Positions 24,262 to 32,737 of a DNA stretch of 64,000 nt are shown piece by piece. Source of the DNA: CAYMNU01 sp964391885 (GTDB taxonomy: Archaea > Altiarchaeota > Altiarchaeia > JAFGQM01); NCBI GenBank assembly GCA_964391885.1, contig CAYMNU010000075.1, positions 7,650 through 71,649 of the forward strand, given 5' to 3'. The notes below the pieces were generated by a model, which did no database searches, had not been told where the DNA came from, and saw only the letters and a program-made list of their open reading frames with translations. Position 1 is the first letter of the stretch, and each line of letters starts with the position of its first letter. A program made the translations under genes and the position numbers.

Positions 24262-24924
24262 CTAGAGCCTTACCAGATAGTAGAAGCGATTTTGAGCCTT
24301 TCCGGCCTGCCGGTCGAAGCCTGCTTGCTTAAAGCTTTTCTTGACCTCGACTGCATCCCCAAAGCCCCTTACAACCTTTTCCGCGGCCTTCTTACTGCCC
24401 ACATAAATATCATAGCCTCCCTGGACTCTTTTTACCTCGCCTACGAAAGACAGCCTGTCTTTGTATCCTTCGATTTCCTTGGTTATCTTCTCTATGGTGC
24501 TCTTTCCAACTCCCCCGCGCATCTGCAGGACGGCCTCAAAGTATCCTCCCGCCATCCTGCTGCAGTCCGGGCAGGCATTGTTCCTTATCACCACAAACGC
24601 AGTTTTTCTGACTTCTGAATCGCCTATAACCACACTCACGGTCGCCTCATATGCCCCCCGAGCTTCCTTAACCTCAAACTTCAGGACGCCTGCCTTATCT
24701 AATTTATTGATGTTACTCTTAAGGGATTTTTTCACAAAGGCAAGAATAGCATCTTCCGTACTTATATCGCGCAGCCATTTACCCGAGAGAAGGAAGGCAT
24801 TGCAGTCCCGGCAGTGGGAGAGCTCCAGCTTCTCGGGAAGCTCGATTGTGAGGTTCTTCTTGAGGTAACACTCACCGCAGAACATGCCTACTTCGCTTTT
24901 CCTTCCGCACAAGGGGCAGACCAT
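24262..24924 (-). CDS. nmd3: NMD3-family ribosome biogenesis protein
   Basis: 220 residues. Two N-terminal Zn-binding knuckles (CPLCGRKSE ... CGECYLKK; CRDCNAF) and a further CPDCSR pair typify archaeal NMD3, the homologue of the eukaryotic 60S export adaptor. In archaea it probably helps large-subunit maturation or translation. It is directly upstream of aIF1A, a common archaeal pairing of translation genes. Confidence 0.88.
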   Translation of the reverse strand: MVCPLCGRKSEVGMFCGECYLKKNLTIELPEKLELSHCRDCNAFLLSGKWLRDISTEDAILAFVKKSLKSNINKLDKAGVLKFEVKEARGAYEATVSVVIGDSEVRKTAFVVIRNNACPDCSRMAGGYFEAVLQMRGGVGKSTIEKITKEIEGYKDRLSFVGEVKRVQGGYDIYVGSKKAAEKVVRGFGDAVEVKKSFKQAGFDRQAGKAQNRFYYLVRL

Positions 24925-24962
24925 GGGATAGTTACTAACTCTGTTAAGAAAAGAGGAGGATT

Positions 24963-25688
24963 GCTGTCTTCAGTTTTGAGTCGTGGGTATTGTATGTAGT
25001 GCAAACAGATGTGAAGAAACAATTAATCGCATATTTCAAGGCTATATCCTACCTTCCTTATAGAGGGATTTGATGTAACCCAAACCGGCATTTGCTTTCC
25101 CCCCCCTCACCTCTTGCAGCACCCACCCGTAATTTTTCCCCTGGTATGCTACATGGTGGCGCACCAAAAGCGCAGCTTTTTCACCCGCACCCAGCTCACC
25201 ATACTTCTTTCGAATTGCAGGGCGATTCTCCCGAGGCTCGGTAAGGTGATTGTTCATACGGCTCAAAAGTTCTTCTCGCTGAGCACGCGTCAGCTCGCCA
25301 GACTGCAGCGGATTCCCTCCCTGTGCAGCTTCCTTGGTACTTCGCCTTCCCCCCTCATATCTCCGAGCCTCTTCAGGCGTGGCTGGCCGGAATTCAGGCA
25401 TGAAGAAGTCGGGCATTGGCCTTTTAACGGCTGGTCGCGGAGCATCAGTAGCCGGTTTTTGAGTATGGGTTTGCACAGGCATCCCATCTTTCTTCTTAGG
25501 CCCTTTTAGATACTTATCGCTCTTCTTCCAAGCCTTCGCCTGCTGGAACGCTGCTCTCTTCTCGGCCTTAGCTTTCTGCTTGCCTCTTCTGCCCATTCTG
25601 ATTTATTATAAAAATCAAAGCACAAAAATCTTTCAAGACCCGCTCGGCAATGCTTAGCCAAGACTGAAAACCGTGTACTGAAGACAGC
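24963..25688. repeat. Inverted repeat flanking the 25042-25596 gene
   Basis: GCTGTCTTCAG at 24963-24973 is repeated as its exact reverse complement at 25678-25688, and a few weaker matches continue inward (TTTTGAGTC versus GACTGAAAA). The repeats bracket one gene for a small basic protein. No target-site duplication or transposase is seen, so a mobile element is only a possibility. A match of this length is not far from chance. Confidence 0.35.
25042..25596 (-). CDS. Basic protein of unknown function
   Basis: 184 residues. The first 60 are very Lys/Arg-rich (GRRGKQKAKAEKRAAFQQAK) and look disordered. The rest has a more ordered ELTRAQREELLSRMNNHL helix and a GWVLQEVRGGKANAG segment. No domain is recognised. 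The composition suggests nucleic-acid binding. Weak inverted repeats flank the gene. Similar basic, lineage-specific proteins occur at 39785, 55877 and 56509. Confidence 0.6.
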   Translation of the reverse strand: MGRRGKQKAKAEKRAAFQQAKAWKKSDKYLKGPKKKDGMPVQTHTQKPATDAPRPAVKRPMPDFFMPEFRPATPEEARRYEGGRRSTKEAAQGGNPLQSGELTRAQREELLSRMNNHLTEPRENRPAIRKKYGELGAGEKAALLVRHHVAYQGKNYGWVLQEVRGGKANAGLGYIKSLYKEGRI

Positions 25689-25702
25689 CCAGCTACCCTT
25701 AG

Positions 25703-26263
25703 CTACTGCGCGTACCTGTCCCTCATCCCGAGCCAGATGCCTGCAAGCATCACGACAAAGACGCCCGCATAAGCAACGTTCATGCTTCCCGCCATCACCC
25801 CACCAAGCATCATCAGGAAGCCTGCGAAGAGTGCGAAGAAGCCGCTCATCTTGCTGTAATCATAAGTCCTTTGCGCTGAAAGTATCACAAGCCCCGCCCC
25901 CAGAAGGAGCAAAAGCAGGCCGAACTCAAGGATGCCCATGTCGCCCACCGGCGTACTCAAGCCTGCCAGCGAGACAAAGAAGAGCCCTAGTATCATCACC
26001 AGCAGCCCTGTGAAAAAATAGCTTTGCCTGAGGAAGAGTTCCTTGAGAGTATGCTCTTCTGTGATGACTGCATAAAAAAATGCTATGCTCCCTATCCACA
26101 CCATAACAATCCCGTATATCACGGGCTCGAAGGAATAGCTGGCAAGAAGATAGGCAAAAGAGAATATAGATGCCCCCACTGCAATGGCTATAATCGCAAG
26201 CGATAGTATGAGAACTTTTGACACTCCCCCGTCCATCGGGTTTACGCGTTTGCGGAAATCCAT
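25703..26263 (-). CDS. Six-helix membrane protein
   Basis: 186 residues from ATG 26263; a TTG 33 bp earlier is in frame but a TTTTTAAG box lies 27 nt before 26263, favouring the later start. About six hydrophobic helices alternate with very short loops (FSFAYLLASYSF, IVMVWIGSIAFFYAV, GLLVMILGLFFVSLAGL, LLLLLLGAGLVILSA, FFALFAGFLMMLGGVM, FVVMLAGIWLGMRD). It resembles generic DUF-type small integral membrane proteins. No function is assigned. Confidence 0.7.
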   Translation of the reverse strand: MDFRKRVNPMDGGVSKVLILSLAIIAIAVGASIFSFAYLLASYSFEPVIYGIVMVWIGSIAFFYAVITEEHTLKELFLRQSYFFTGLLVMILGLFFVSLAGLSTPVGDMGILEFGLLLLLLGAGLVILSAQRTYDYSKMSGFFALFAGFLMMLGGVMAGSMNVAYAGVFVVMLAGIWLGMRDRYAQ

Positions 26264-26322
26264 AAGGTAATAAAAGGCAGATTGCTTAAAAATCAATAGG
26301 GCCAGAGGACAATCTTATTTTC

Positions 26323-26637
26323 TCAGAGCATGAACACCTGAAGATGAGGTACCCCACTTATATGTATTACCGAATCAGAGTGTTCTGGGAAATTGTCACA
26401 ATAAGCCTTTACAGCCCTTTCGCCGGCAAGGTTGGCTGTGATGCAGCAACCTAGAAATTCAATGAGCTCATCAGCCGGGATTTCCTTCTCAAGATAAAAC
26501 TCCTCCTCCAACTCCAACCTAAGTTCGCCTTCGCTGAATGACTTGCCAAGCAGCTCGATGTCACAGGCCCCTACAACCAGCCCCTGCGGCGTATTATGCG
26601 CCTTTACCGCAATCAGACGCTTTTCAGTGGCTTCCAT
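26323..26637 (-). CDS. DUF424 protein partner of aIF2-beta
   Basis: 104 residues from ATG 26637 (an earlier ATG would lie deeper in the upstream gene). KRLIAVKAHNTPQGLVVGA, ACDIELLGKSFSEG and ANLAGERAV are the DUF424 pattern, an archaeal family usually encoded directly after aIF2-beta. The start lies 25 bp inside the aIF2-beta gene, implying translational coupling. The biochemical role is unknown; a translation-related function is inferred from context. Confidence 0.8.
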   Translation of the reverse strand: MEATEKRLIAVKAHNTPQGLVVGACDIELLGKSFSEGELRLELEEEFYLEKEIPADELIEFLGCCITANLAGERAVKAYCDNFPEHSDSVIHISGVPHLQVFML

Positions 26638-27026
26638 GCTCCGCATGCCTCGCATTTGAGTATCTTAACGCCTTCCATATTGCTGAAAACAGTGTCTGGC
26701 TTTCCGCACTGTGGGCATATAACATATTCTGTCGCGTATTTCTTAACAGAATCGCCTATCTTCTTGCCGAAGAGCTTCTTGTTGAATGTGAGGCGCTCGC
26801 CCGTCAGAGTAGCATAAGCTCCCAGATCTTTTGTAAGGAACTTCTGAAGGTGGGGCTCATCTCTTCTTAATTCTTTTGCCACCTGGGAGAAATTCTTCAG
26901 CAGGGTCTTATTGCCCTCAAAGAAGACGTCAACTTGCGGCATCTCAAAGCGACTCTCGCTCTTCGTTTTTTCCGGGAGCTGCGAGTATGCCCTGTCCAGC
27001 AGCGTGTCGTAATCCGAGAAATCCAT
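26613..27026 (-). CDS. eif2b: Translation initiation factor aIF2 subunit beta
   Basis: 137 residues: an N-terminal helix that binds aIF2-gamma (YDTLLDRAYSQLPE), the central alpha-beta domain (LRRDEPHLQKFLTKDLGAYA) and a C-terminal Zn ribbon (VICPQCGKPDTVF ... CEACGAWKPLKSV). Part of the heterotrimer that brings initiator tRNA to the ribosome. It overlaps DUF424. Confidence 0.95.
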   Translation of the reverse strand: MDFSDYDTLLDRAYSQLPEKTKSESRFEMPQVDVFFEGNKTLLKNFSQVAKELRRDEPHLQKFLTKDLGAYATLTGERLTFNKKLFGKKIGDSVKKYATEYVICPQCGKPDTVFSNMEGVKILKCEACGAWKPLKSV

Positions 27027-27068
27027 CGGGCTAATTTGATAATGGGGTGATAAAAACCATTAGTTGTC

Positions 27069-27078
27069 TATTTTATAG
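27069..27078 (+). promoter_or_regulatory. TATA box for the CDF transporter
   Basis: TATTTTATAG centred 24 nt before the ATG at 27097. This is consistent with a leaderless mRNA. Confidence 0.45.
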
Positions 27079-27096
27079 CAAAACCGTAAATATCTC

Positions 27097-27948
27097 ATGG
27101 AAAACCATGGCAGGAGGGCCACAATACTCGGTATTGTAGCAAACGCCTTTCTTTTCTCCATAAAGCTAACTGCCGGTCTTATGTCGGGCAGCCTTGCTCT
27201 CCTGTCAGATGCTGCAAACTCATTTTCAGATACGATTTACTCCGTTGCGATTTTCATAGCCGTTAGGATTTCAGGCAAGAAGGCTGACCGTGGCCACCCT
27301 TTCGGGCATCACAGAGCTGAGCCGGTAGTGGGTCTCTTAATTGCCATACTTGCAGGAATCCTCGGTTTTGAGATTATAAAAACCGGAGTCATCGGCATTA
27401 TAGACCCCAGCCCAATGGCATTCACACTTTTCGGCGCTATAGTCTTGATAACGACAATGATTATAAAAGCAGCTATGTGGGTTTACTTCAAGCGCATCGC
27501 ACTCAGGATAAACAGCCCGGCGATACATGCCGCCTCGATAGACAGCAGGAATGACATACTCCTTTCCTTCACGGCTCTTCTCGGCATATGCGGGCCCCTC
27601 ATAGGCATGGCAAGCCTTGATTACTATGCCGGTATAGCTATAGGGTTATTCATTATCTGGTCCGGTTATGACATAGGCAAGAAAAACATAGACTACCTCA
27701 TGGGCGCCTCACCTGATGAAGAAATACTGACTAAGATAAGGAAAAGAGCCCTTTCCATCAAAGGCGTCAGAGGGACGAACGATATACGCGCCCATTATGT
27801 CGGTAATTACTTGCATGCGGAGGTGCATGTGGAAATAAATAAGTCCCTGCATGCAGACAAAGCGCATGATATATGCAAGGCAGTCCAGCACATAGTCGAA
27901 GCGATGCCTCAGGTCGACAAGGCATTTGTCCACCTGGACCCGCGCTAG
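27097..27948 (+). CDS. Cation diffusion facilitator (CDF) transporter
   Basis: 283 residues: six membrane helices with the metal-site Asp pair in LLSDAANSFSDTIYS, the GHPFGHHRAEPVVGL loop, a second metal site in AIHAASIDSRNDILLS, and a cytoplasmic C-terminal domain (HLDPR end) that dimerises. It exports divalent cations (Zn, Mn, Fe or Co) against protons. The HxxxD/SxxxD site does not settle the metal. With ferritin and iron enzymes nearby, Fe or Mn export is possible. It ends tail to tail, 4 bp overlapping, with mscS. Confidence 0.92.
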   Translation: MENHGRRATILGIVANAFLFSIKLTAGLMSGSLALLSDAANSFSDTIYSVAIFIAVRISGKKADRGHPFGHHRAEPVVGLLIAILAGILGFEIIKTGVIGIIDPSPMAFTLFGAIVLITTMIIKAAMWVYFKRIALRINSPAIHAASIDSRNDILLSFTALLGICGPLIGMASLDYYAGIAIGLFIIWSGYDIGKKNIDYLMGASPDEEILTKIRKRALSIKGVRGTNDIRAHYVGNYLHAEVHVEINKSLHADKAHDICKAVQHIVEAMPQVDKAFVHLDPR

Positions 27949-29000
27949 CGCGTATAGATGTTCCTGCAGGGGAAGGCTATCTCGATTTTCTCTTTGTCAA
28001 ACTCTTTTTTCAGGGCCTTGATGAACTCGTCAATAAGCTCGTATTGCCTTTCCCAGCGCTTTATCTTGAACAGGACATTGAATTTGATATTCGAGTCGCC
28101 AAACTCCCTGAACCTTATAAACGGCTCCTCGCCATCAACCCCACTACCTGTTTTCTTTAAAAGCCGTTTGGCTACTTTGAGAGTTACCTTCTCTACCTTG
28201 TCCAAATCACTCCCGTATGCTACACCAACCGGCACTTTTATGAGCATGGGCTGCTTTGGTTGGCTGTAATTCATTATTGTTGATTCAGCCAGTTTGGAAT
28301 TGGGTATGACTATTGTATTGTTGGTAAGGGTCTTCATCCAAACGCTTCTCCAGGTCATTTTCTCGACATAGCCTCTTTTCTCTGAATCAAGCTCTATGAA
28401 GTCGCCAAGCCTGGCCGTTTTGTCGGATGCCATGTACATGCCTGCAAAATAGTTAGTCAATGTGGGTTGCAAGGCCAATGCGATGGCTAGGCCACCTATA
28501 CCCAGGCTTGCAAGAAGCGGTGTAATCTCTATCCCAAACTCATTTAGGAGTATTAGTATGGCAATTGCATAGATGAAAAGGGAAATAAGATTTTTCAGGC
28601 TATATAAAGCTGTTTTTTCAATCCTGAAATACTGCCTATCCTGGCTGGAATACCACAAGATTAGGGCGCTTATCACCTTTCTGGAGATATAGACCCCCAT
28701 CAAGACAATTACCAGTACGAAATAATCCTTTAGGTTGCCCCAGAATGGTTCAAATACTCTAAGGGATGTGAGGGCATAATACAAGCCTATTGTAACTGCG
28801 ATTAAATAGAGCGGCCCCTTCACCTCACTCGCCACATGGTCCCCAAAACCCGGCTTATCCTGTTTTTTTATCCTGGCTACATAGGTTTTGAAGATGAAAA
28901 ATACGCTTTTTGCCCCCAGGAAAGCCATTGCCATTACCCATAGGGCATACGCTATGTCGCCATACGGCATCATTGATTCTGCAAACTGTTCAAACACCAT
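27945..29000 (-). CDS. mscS: MscS-family mechanosensitive channel
   Basis: 351 residues from ATG 29000; a TTG start 36 bp upstream is less likely because a TTTTTATC box sits about 25 nt before 29000. Four or five hydrophobic segments precede the conserved pore helix and beta domain (LLASLGIGGLAIALALQPTL, NYFAGMYMASDKTARLGDFI, VEKMTWRSVWMKTLTNNTIV, IPNSKLAESTIMNYS). It releases solutes on hypo-osmotic shock. It is convergent with the CDF gene. Confidence 0.92.
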   Translation of the reverse strand: MVFEQFAESMMPYGDIAYALWVMAMAFLGAKSVFFIFKTYVARIKKQDKPGFGDHVASEVKGPLYLIAVTIGLYYALTSLRVFEPFWGNLKDYFVLVIVLMGVYISRKVISALILWYSSQDRQYFRIEKTALYSLKNLISLFIYAIAILILLNEFGIEITPLLASLGIGGLAIALALQPTLTNYFAGMYMASDKTARLGDFIELDSEKRGYVEKMTWRSVWMKTLTNNTIVIPNSKLAESTIMNYSQPKQPMLIKVPVGVAYGSDLDKVEKVTLKVAKRLLKKTGSGVDGEEPFIRFREFGDSNIKFNVLFKIKRWERQYELIDEFIKALKKEFDKEKIEIAFPCRNIYTR

Positions 29001-29110
29001 GATAATTAAATGAATGTAACGATAAAAATCAGACAAACTCTCTCACCGAAAACTTTTTTTGCCTGCTCAAGCTTTTTAAACTCCAAACACAAATTAAGGC
29101 GCAAAACAAA

Positions 29111-29299
29111 ATGGCTGTAAAAATCGAGCAGACACTAGATGATTGTATCGGATGTGGAGCGTGCGTAGCAGTATGCGACAACTGGGAGATGGGCTCTGAC
29201 GGCAAGTCTCACCCAAAGCAGACGGAGTTAGACGAAGTGGGTTGCAACAAGGAAGCTGCCGACGTCTGTCCTGTGGGCTGCATCCACATCAAGCAGTAA
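29111..29299 (+). CDS. fdx: Mono-cluster [4Fe-4S] ferredoxin
   Basis: 62 residues of the Pyrococcus type: CIGCGACVAVC (Cys12, 15, 18 and 22) and, near the end, CNKEAADVCPVGC (Cys45, 53, 57). Cys12/15/18 plus Cys53 would bind one cluster; Cys22 and Cys45 fit the disulphide seen in the Pyrococcus protein. It is a candidate redox partner for the [FeFe]-hydrogenase and the FTR-like protein, which otherwise have no ferredoxin in the window. Confidence 0.92.
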   Translation: MAVKIEQTLDDCIGCGACVAVCDNWEMGSDGKSHPKQTELDEVGCNKEAADVCPVGCIHIKQ

Positions 29300-29375
29300 T
29301 CTAGGGGAAAACCTTTTACTTCCCTCTTTCTCATTTTTTTATACATATACCTAGAATTAACGCTAGGTGAATCAT

Positions 29376-31898
29376 ATGGCTTTGCGATATAGTCTCCCAT
29401 GGGCGCTTGTCTGCGCGCTGGCTCTCCTGCAAACCGGAATGTCCTCTGTGCCATTCATTGACACTTGGGACATTTATGTGTCCCCTGAAGCACCTGACTC
29501 TACATTTTCAAACTATCAATTTTCCCAATCCGTCCTTCAGGGTATTTTCAACGGCCTTAGTTTTCGAATGGCATATGAACAAAGCCTTTCAGATTATTAC
29601 TGCTCCGACGTATATCCCCCACATTGCTCTACTTCAGGCGATTCCGCCATACTCACAATTTATTCATGGTATCCTTATTGCCATGGTACTCCTGGGGATT
29701 GCTGCTATCCTAATCGGCTGGATTGTGACTCCATTATCGCTTCTACCTCCTCCGGTATTTCTATGGAACACTTAGCTCTTTGCATATCCAACAATTGCAG
29801 CACCCCCATCCCATGTGGAGATCTCGATTGTAGGTATGATGTGATATGTACTGCTGTTCTTAATGGTCCCTCCGAACACCGCTGTGATTCTGAAAAGGGC
29901 TTTTGCTATTGCGCGGGCGTCTGCGGCGATGGCTTTTGTGACTATTGGGAGGCTACCCGCCGGACATGCCCTGCAGACTGTGGCGAAATTGCATTGGACA
30001 GCGACAGCGACGGCCTTAGCGACTGGGATGAGATAAACATATACGGCACAGACCCTCTTAATCCTGACACCGACGCCGACGGGCTTTCAGACTGGCAAGA
30101 AATAATCCGGGGCACAAATCCCCTGAATCCTGACACCGATGAAGGGGGCCAGTGCGACGGCCCGAACGCGGTTCCAGGCGTATGCAGGGCAGGACCGGAT
30201 CCCTGCCCAATGGATTCGAGCAATCTTTGTTACCACGGCATCCCATCCGGTGCTAATCCCAAAGGCTATGATACGGACGGAGACGGCGTTGACAATTATA
30301 TGGATCCCTGCCCCCTAAATCCAGAAAATAACTGCCCCAGGGGCAATGACCCTGAGCTGGATCCGGCAATAGTCTATTGGGGGCTCCCACAGCAGTATCT
30401 TTCTGAAGCCTCGTGGGGCTCTCCATCAGGACTTAGCGATTGGGACGGTTATATTCTTGGAATCAACCCTTTTCCAAAGGACAGCAGCGGTAACGGCCTG
30501 CCTGACTACTGGGAGGCCCAATACGGGGTCAGCGACCCGGACGGCGACCCGGACGGCGACGGCCTTACAAACATACAGGAATATTATCTCGGCACAGACC
30601 CCCTTAATCCCGACACCCTGGGCAATGGCATACTAGACGGCGACGAAGGCTTGATTCCCGATGATGAAACCATAATACAGATTAGAATATTAGATATCCC
30701 TCCCAGCAGGGCATCCTCTAATGAGGGTATATATAAATTCAATTACGGGCAGACTATAGATCAAGTAGTCATTGAGGCGAAGTATGCTGATGGCAGGCCC
30801 TTGGTGAAACCCCTAGTATTTGGTGAGCTTGTAGTGAAGGGGGGGGATGAATCAGTATTCTTACCATTTACTAGTACGATATCCACAAACTTCGTAAGTG
30901 ACGTCGGCTATGACCTTCTTGAGAAGAATAAGGAAGCGCCCTTCTTAGTCCTCAATATAATGGCAATCGACCCCTTTGGAAATTCTGCCAGGTATTCCAC
31001 CCGCTTGTTTATATTGAATTCTGATGAGGAGAAATTCCGGATCATGGTTTCCAAACCCCAGGGCACCTATGCATATGGCCAGAAAGCCATGTTTGAGGTG
31101 ATGACAGACGGCCTTCAAATGGATCGAATTCAGATGGAAGTCTTTGTCGAGGGCCCAGGTCAGCAATTCAGGCTTTTCAGACAGGGCGATAATTTCGTCG
31201 GTGAATACTCCATAAACACTGACGACCCCGATCCAATACTTTTCTATTTTTTAGTCTATGCGACCGGAACTACTCGGGAGGAGTCATACGATTCTGTCAG
31301 AAGGGTCGAAATACGCGTCAAGCCCTTATTGGAGATTGATTATCTGGAAGAAGAATCCGCAGGAAATAGATACGCATTCAGGGTAAACTACCCTAACGGA
31401 GATCCGCTTTTTGAAAAATCCCTTCGCTGTATTTTCAATGGCAACGAGACTATGGCCTTTAGACAACAAGGTTCAGTTTACTATGCAGATTTCCATTCCG
31501 TCGAAGGGGATATATTGGTTGAAATACTAGACCCTCATGGAAATATAGGGAAGACAAAAATATCTTATGAATCATTAAGAGTGGTATTGGACTTCGGTTC
31601 CACCTTTTCCTATGCATTGCTTTTGATTGCCTCAATTTTCTCATTATTCTTTACATATCGCTGGTTCATGGGGCGAAGAGACACCGAGCGCGAAATACTC
31701 ATATCCCAAAAACAGCTCCTAAAGAGAAAAAGGGAATTAATGACCCTTATCAAGGATACTAAGGCACGCTACTATCAAAAGAAGATATCCGGTGAATATG
31801 CCTCAAGAAAGCTAGCCGACTTGGAAGGGGAAGTGCGGTTGATAGATGAAGAATTGCACAATGCCGGCCAAAGGAGATTCAGCAAATGGAAGTTCTAG
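29376..31898 (+). CDS. Large cell-surface protein with TSP3/dockerin-like repeats (paralogue A)
   Basis: 840 residues from ATG 29376, preceded by an AGGTGA Shine-Dalgarno site. A signal peptide (LPWALVCALALLQTGMSS) leads to a Cys-rich domain, a CGDGFCDYWEATRRTC knot and a run of Asp-rich calcium-type repeats (DSDSDGLSDWDEINIYGTDP and several like it, up to about residue 425). Ig-like beta domains follow, then one membrane helix (FSYALLLIASIFSLFFTY) and a cytoplasmic coiled coil (LIKDTKARYYQKKISGEYAS). It shares its plan with the protein at 32738, including a 167-bp block that is almost identical. A surface adhesin or S-layer-associated receptor is likely. It overlaps the nitroreductase by 13 bp. 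Confidence 0.85.
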   Translation: MALRYSLPWALVCALALLQTGMSSVPFIDTWDIYVSPEAPDSTFSNYQFSQSVLQGIFNGLSFRMAYEQSLSDYYCSDVYPPHCSTSGDSAILTIYSWYPYCHGTPGDCCYPNRLDCDSIIASTSSGISMEHLALCISNNCSTPIPCGDLDCRYDVICTAVLNGPSEHRCDSEKGFCYCAGVCGDGFCDYWEATRRTCPADCGEIALDSDSDGLSDWDEINIYGTDPLNPDTDADGLSDWQEIIRGTNPLNPDTDEGGQCDGPNAVPGVCRAGPDPCPMDSSNLCYHGIPSGANPKGYDTDGDGVDNYMDPCPLNPENNCPRGNDPELDPAIVYWGLPQQYLSEASWGSPSGLSDWDGYILGINPFPKDSSGNGLPDYWEAQYGVSDPDGDPDGDGLTNIQEYYLGTDPLNPDTLGNGILDGDEGLIPDDETIIQIRILDIPPSRASSNEGIYKFNYGQTIDQVVIEAKYADGRPLVKPLVFGELVVKGGDESVFLPFTSTISTNFVSDVGYDLLEKNKEAPFLVLNIMAIDPFGNSARYSTRLFILNSDEEKFRIMVSKPQGTYAYGQKAMFEVMTDGLQMDRIQMEVFVEGPGQQFRLFRQGDNFVGEYSINTDDPDPILFYFLVYATGTTREESYDSVRRVEIRVKPLLEIDYLEEESAGNRYAFRVNYPNGDPLFEKSLRCIFNGNETMAFRQQGSVYYADFHSVEGDILVEILDPHGNIGKTKISYESLRVVLDFGSTFSYALLLIASIFSLFFTYRWFMGRRDTEREILISQKQLLKRKRELMTLIKDTKARYYQKKISGEYASRKLADLEGEVRLIDEELHNAGQRRFSKWKF
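30480..30646 (+). repeat. Near-identical block shared with 33872-34038
   Basis: This 167-nt stretch, encoding DSSGNGLPDYWEAQYGVSDP and the next repeats, matches 33872-34038 at every position except one (A at 30577, G at 33969). Flanking parts of the two genes are clearly divergent, so the block looks like recent gene conversion. Confidence 0.9.
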
Positions 31899-32413
31899 AG
31901 GCAATAAGAAACAGGCGCAGCGTAAGGGGCTTCAAGGACGAGCAGGTCCCGCGCAAAATGATACGCGAGATATTAGATGCAGGCAGGCTCGCGCCTTCCG
32001 GCAGCAACAGCCAGCCGCTTGAGGTTTTCATTATTAGCTCAAAAAAGGCAAAGGATGATTTGCAATCAAAAGGCGCATTTGTACAGGAATTTGTCCACAA
32101 AGCCCCCACCCTACTCGCAATCTGCGGAGACCCCAAGGCCTATGAGACAGACGACCCTTCGCTCAGCGGGAAGGATAAAGAGCGATGTCTTAGGGATCTA
32201 TCAATAGCTTCTGCATTCATGGTTTTAAGGGCCACAGACCTAGGTCTAGGCAGCATATGGGTTGCTCTTATCGATGCAGCAGTTATCAAAAAGGAAGTTG
32301 GCATTCCTGAGAGCTATATTCTACCTTACTGCTTATGCGTTGGATATCCCGACGAAGCCCCGCGCGAATTGGACAGGAAGACACCGGGCGAAACCCTTTT
32401 AGGCGAAATATAA
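31886..32413 (+). CDS. Nitroreductase-family flavoprotein
   Basis: 175 residues: AIRNRRSVRGFKDEQVP (FMN phosphate-binding Arg-Arg-Ser), LDAGRLAPSGSNSQPLEVFI, ASAFMVLRATDLGLGSIWV and a LCVGYPDEAPR C-terminal motif. NAD(P)H-dependent FMN enzyme of broad substrate range (nitro compounds, quinones, flavins). Its ATG lies within the end of the surface-protein gene, so the two are translationally coupled, though no functional link is obvious. Confidence 0.92.
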   Translation: MEVLEAIRNRRSVRGFKDEQVPRKMIREILDAGRLAPSGSNSQPLEVFIISSKKAKDDLQSKGAFVQEFVHKAPTLLAICGDPKAYETDDPSLSGKDKERCLRDLSIASAFMVLRATDLGLGSIWVALIDAAVIKKEVGIPESYILPYCLCVGYPDEAPRELDRKTPGETLLGEI

Positions 32414-32423
32414 ACATTGGCTG

Positions 32424-32683
32424 ATTACAAGATAGGGCATACCCCGGCTCGCAACCTTCGATGAAGTCGAAGGTGCGCACAACTTCATGAAATGAAGTTC
32501 GTGCTCAAGCCGGGGACTGTAAGATTCAGTCCTATTTTGTAATCCCACGATTTCATCGTGCGAGACTGGCAAAGTCTTTTCGACTTTGCCATGTAAGTTC
32601 ATACCCCAATTCACAATCTTTGATTTCATCAAAGATGTGCGCAAGTTCACTGTAAGTGAACTTAGCGTTCAAGTTGAGGTATG
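32424..32683. repeat. Non-coding block of tandem hairpins in cloverleaf-like units
   Basis: The 324-nt gap 32414-32737 holds no gene. Three units of two hairpins each are visible. Unit 1: a 13-bp outer stem (32424-32436 with 32531-32543, one G-U), an 8-bp CCCCGGCT/AGCCGGGG stem (32442-32449 with 32508-32515) enclosing hairpins 32454-32474 and 32481-32499, then a small GGACTG/CAGTCC hairpin. Unit 2: hairpins 32546-32560 and 32567-32591. Unit 3: an outer stem 32600-32609 with 32674-32683 enclosing hairpins 32616-32636 and 32643-32663. Stems are 6-10 bp, perfect, with 3- or 5-nt loops. Between the hairpins lies a recurring GTGCGC/GTGCGAG motif, and a TTCAA or CTCAA follows units 1 and 3. It is probably transcribed as RNA or is a repeat array. 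Confidence 0.85.
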
Positions 32684-32737
32684 TTGATTTTTCTAATTCA
32701 AACAGCATAATCTACGTTGGCAGCAGTCTAAAATAAA

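Noticed and set aside
30058..30246. Reverse-strand ORFs inside the calcium-repeat regions of both surface proteins
   Set aside because: They mirror the Asp/Gly codon repeats of the real genes, and both copies appear because the genes are similar.
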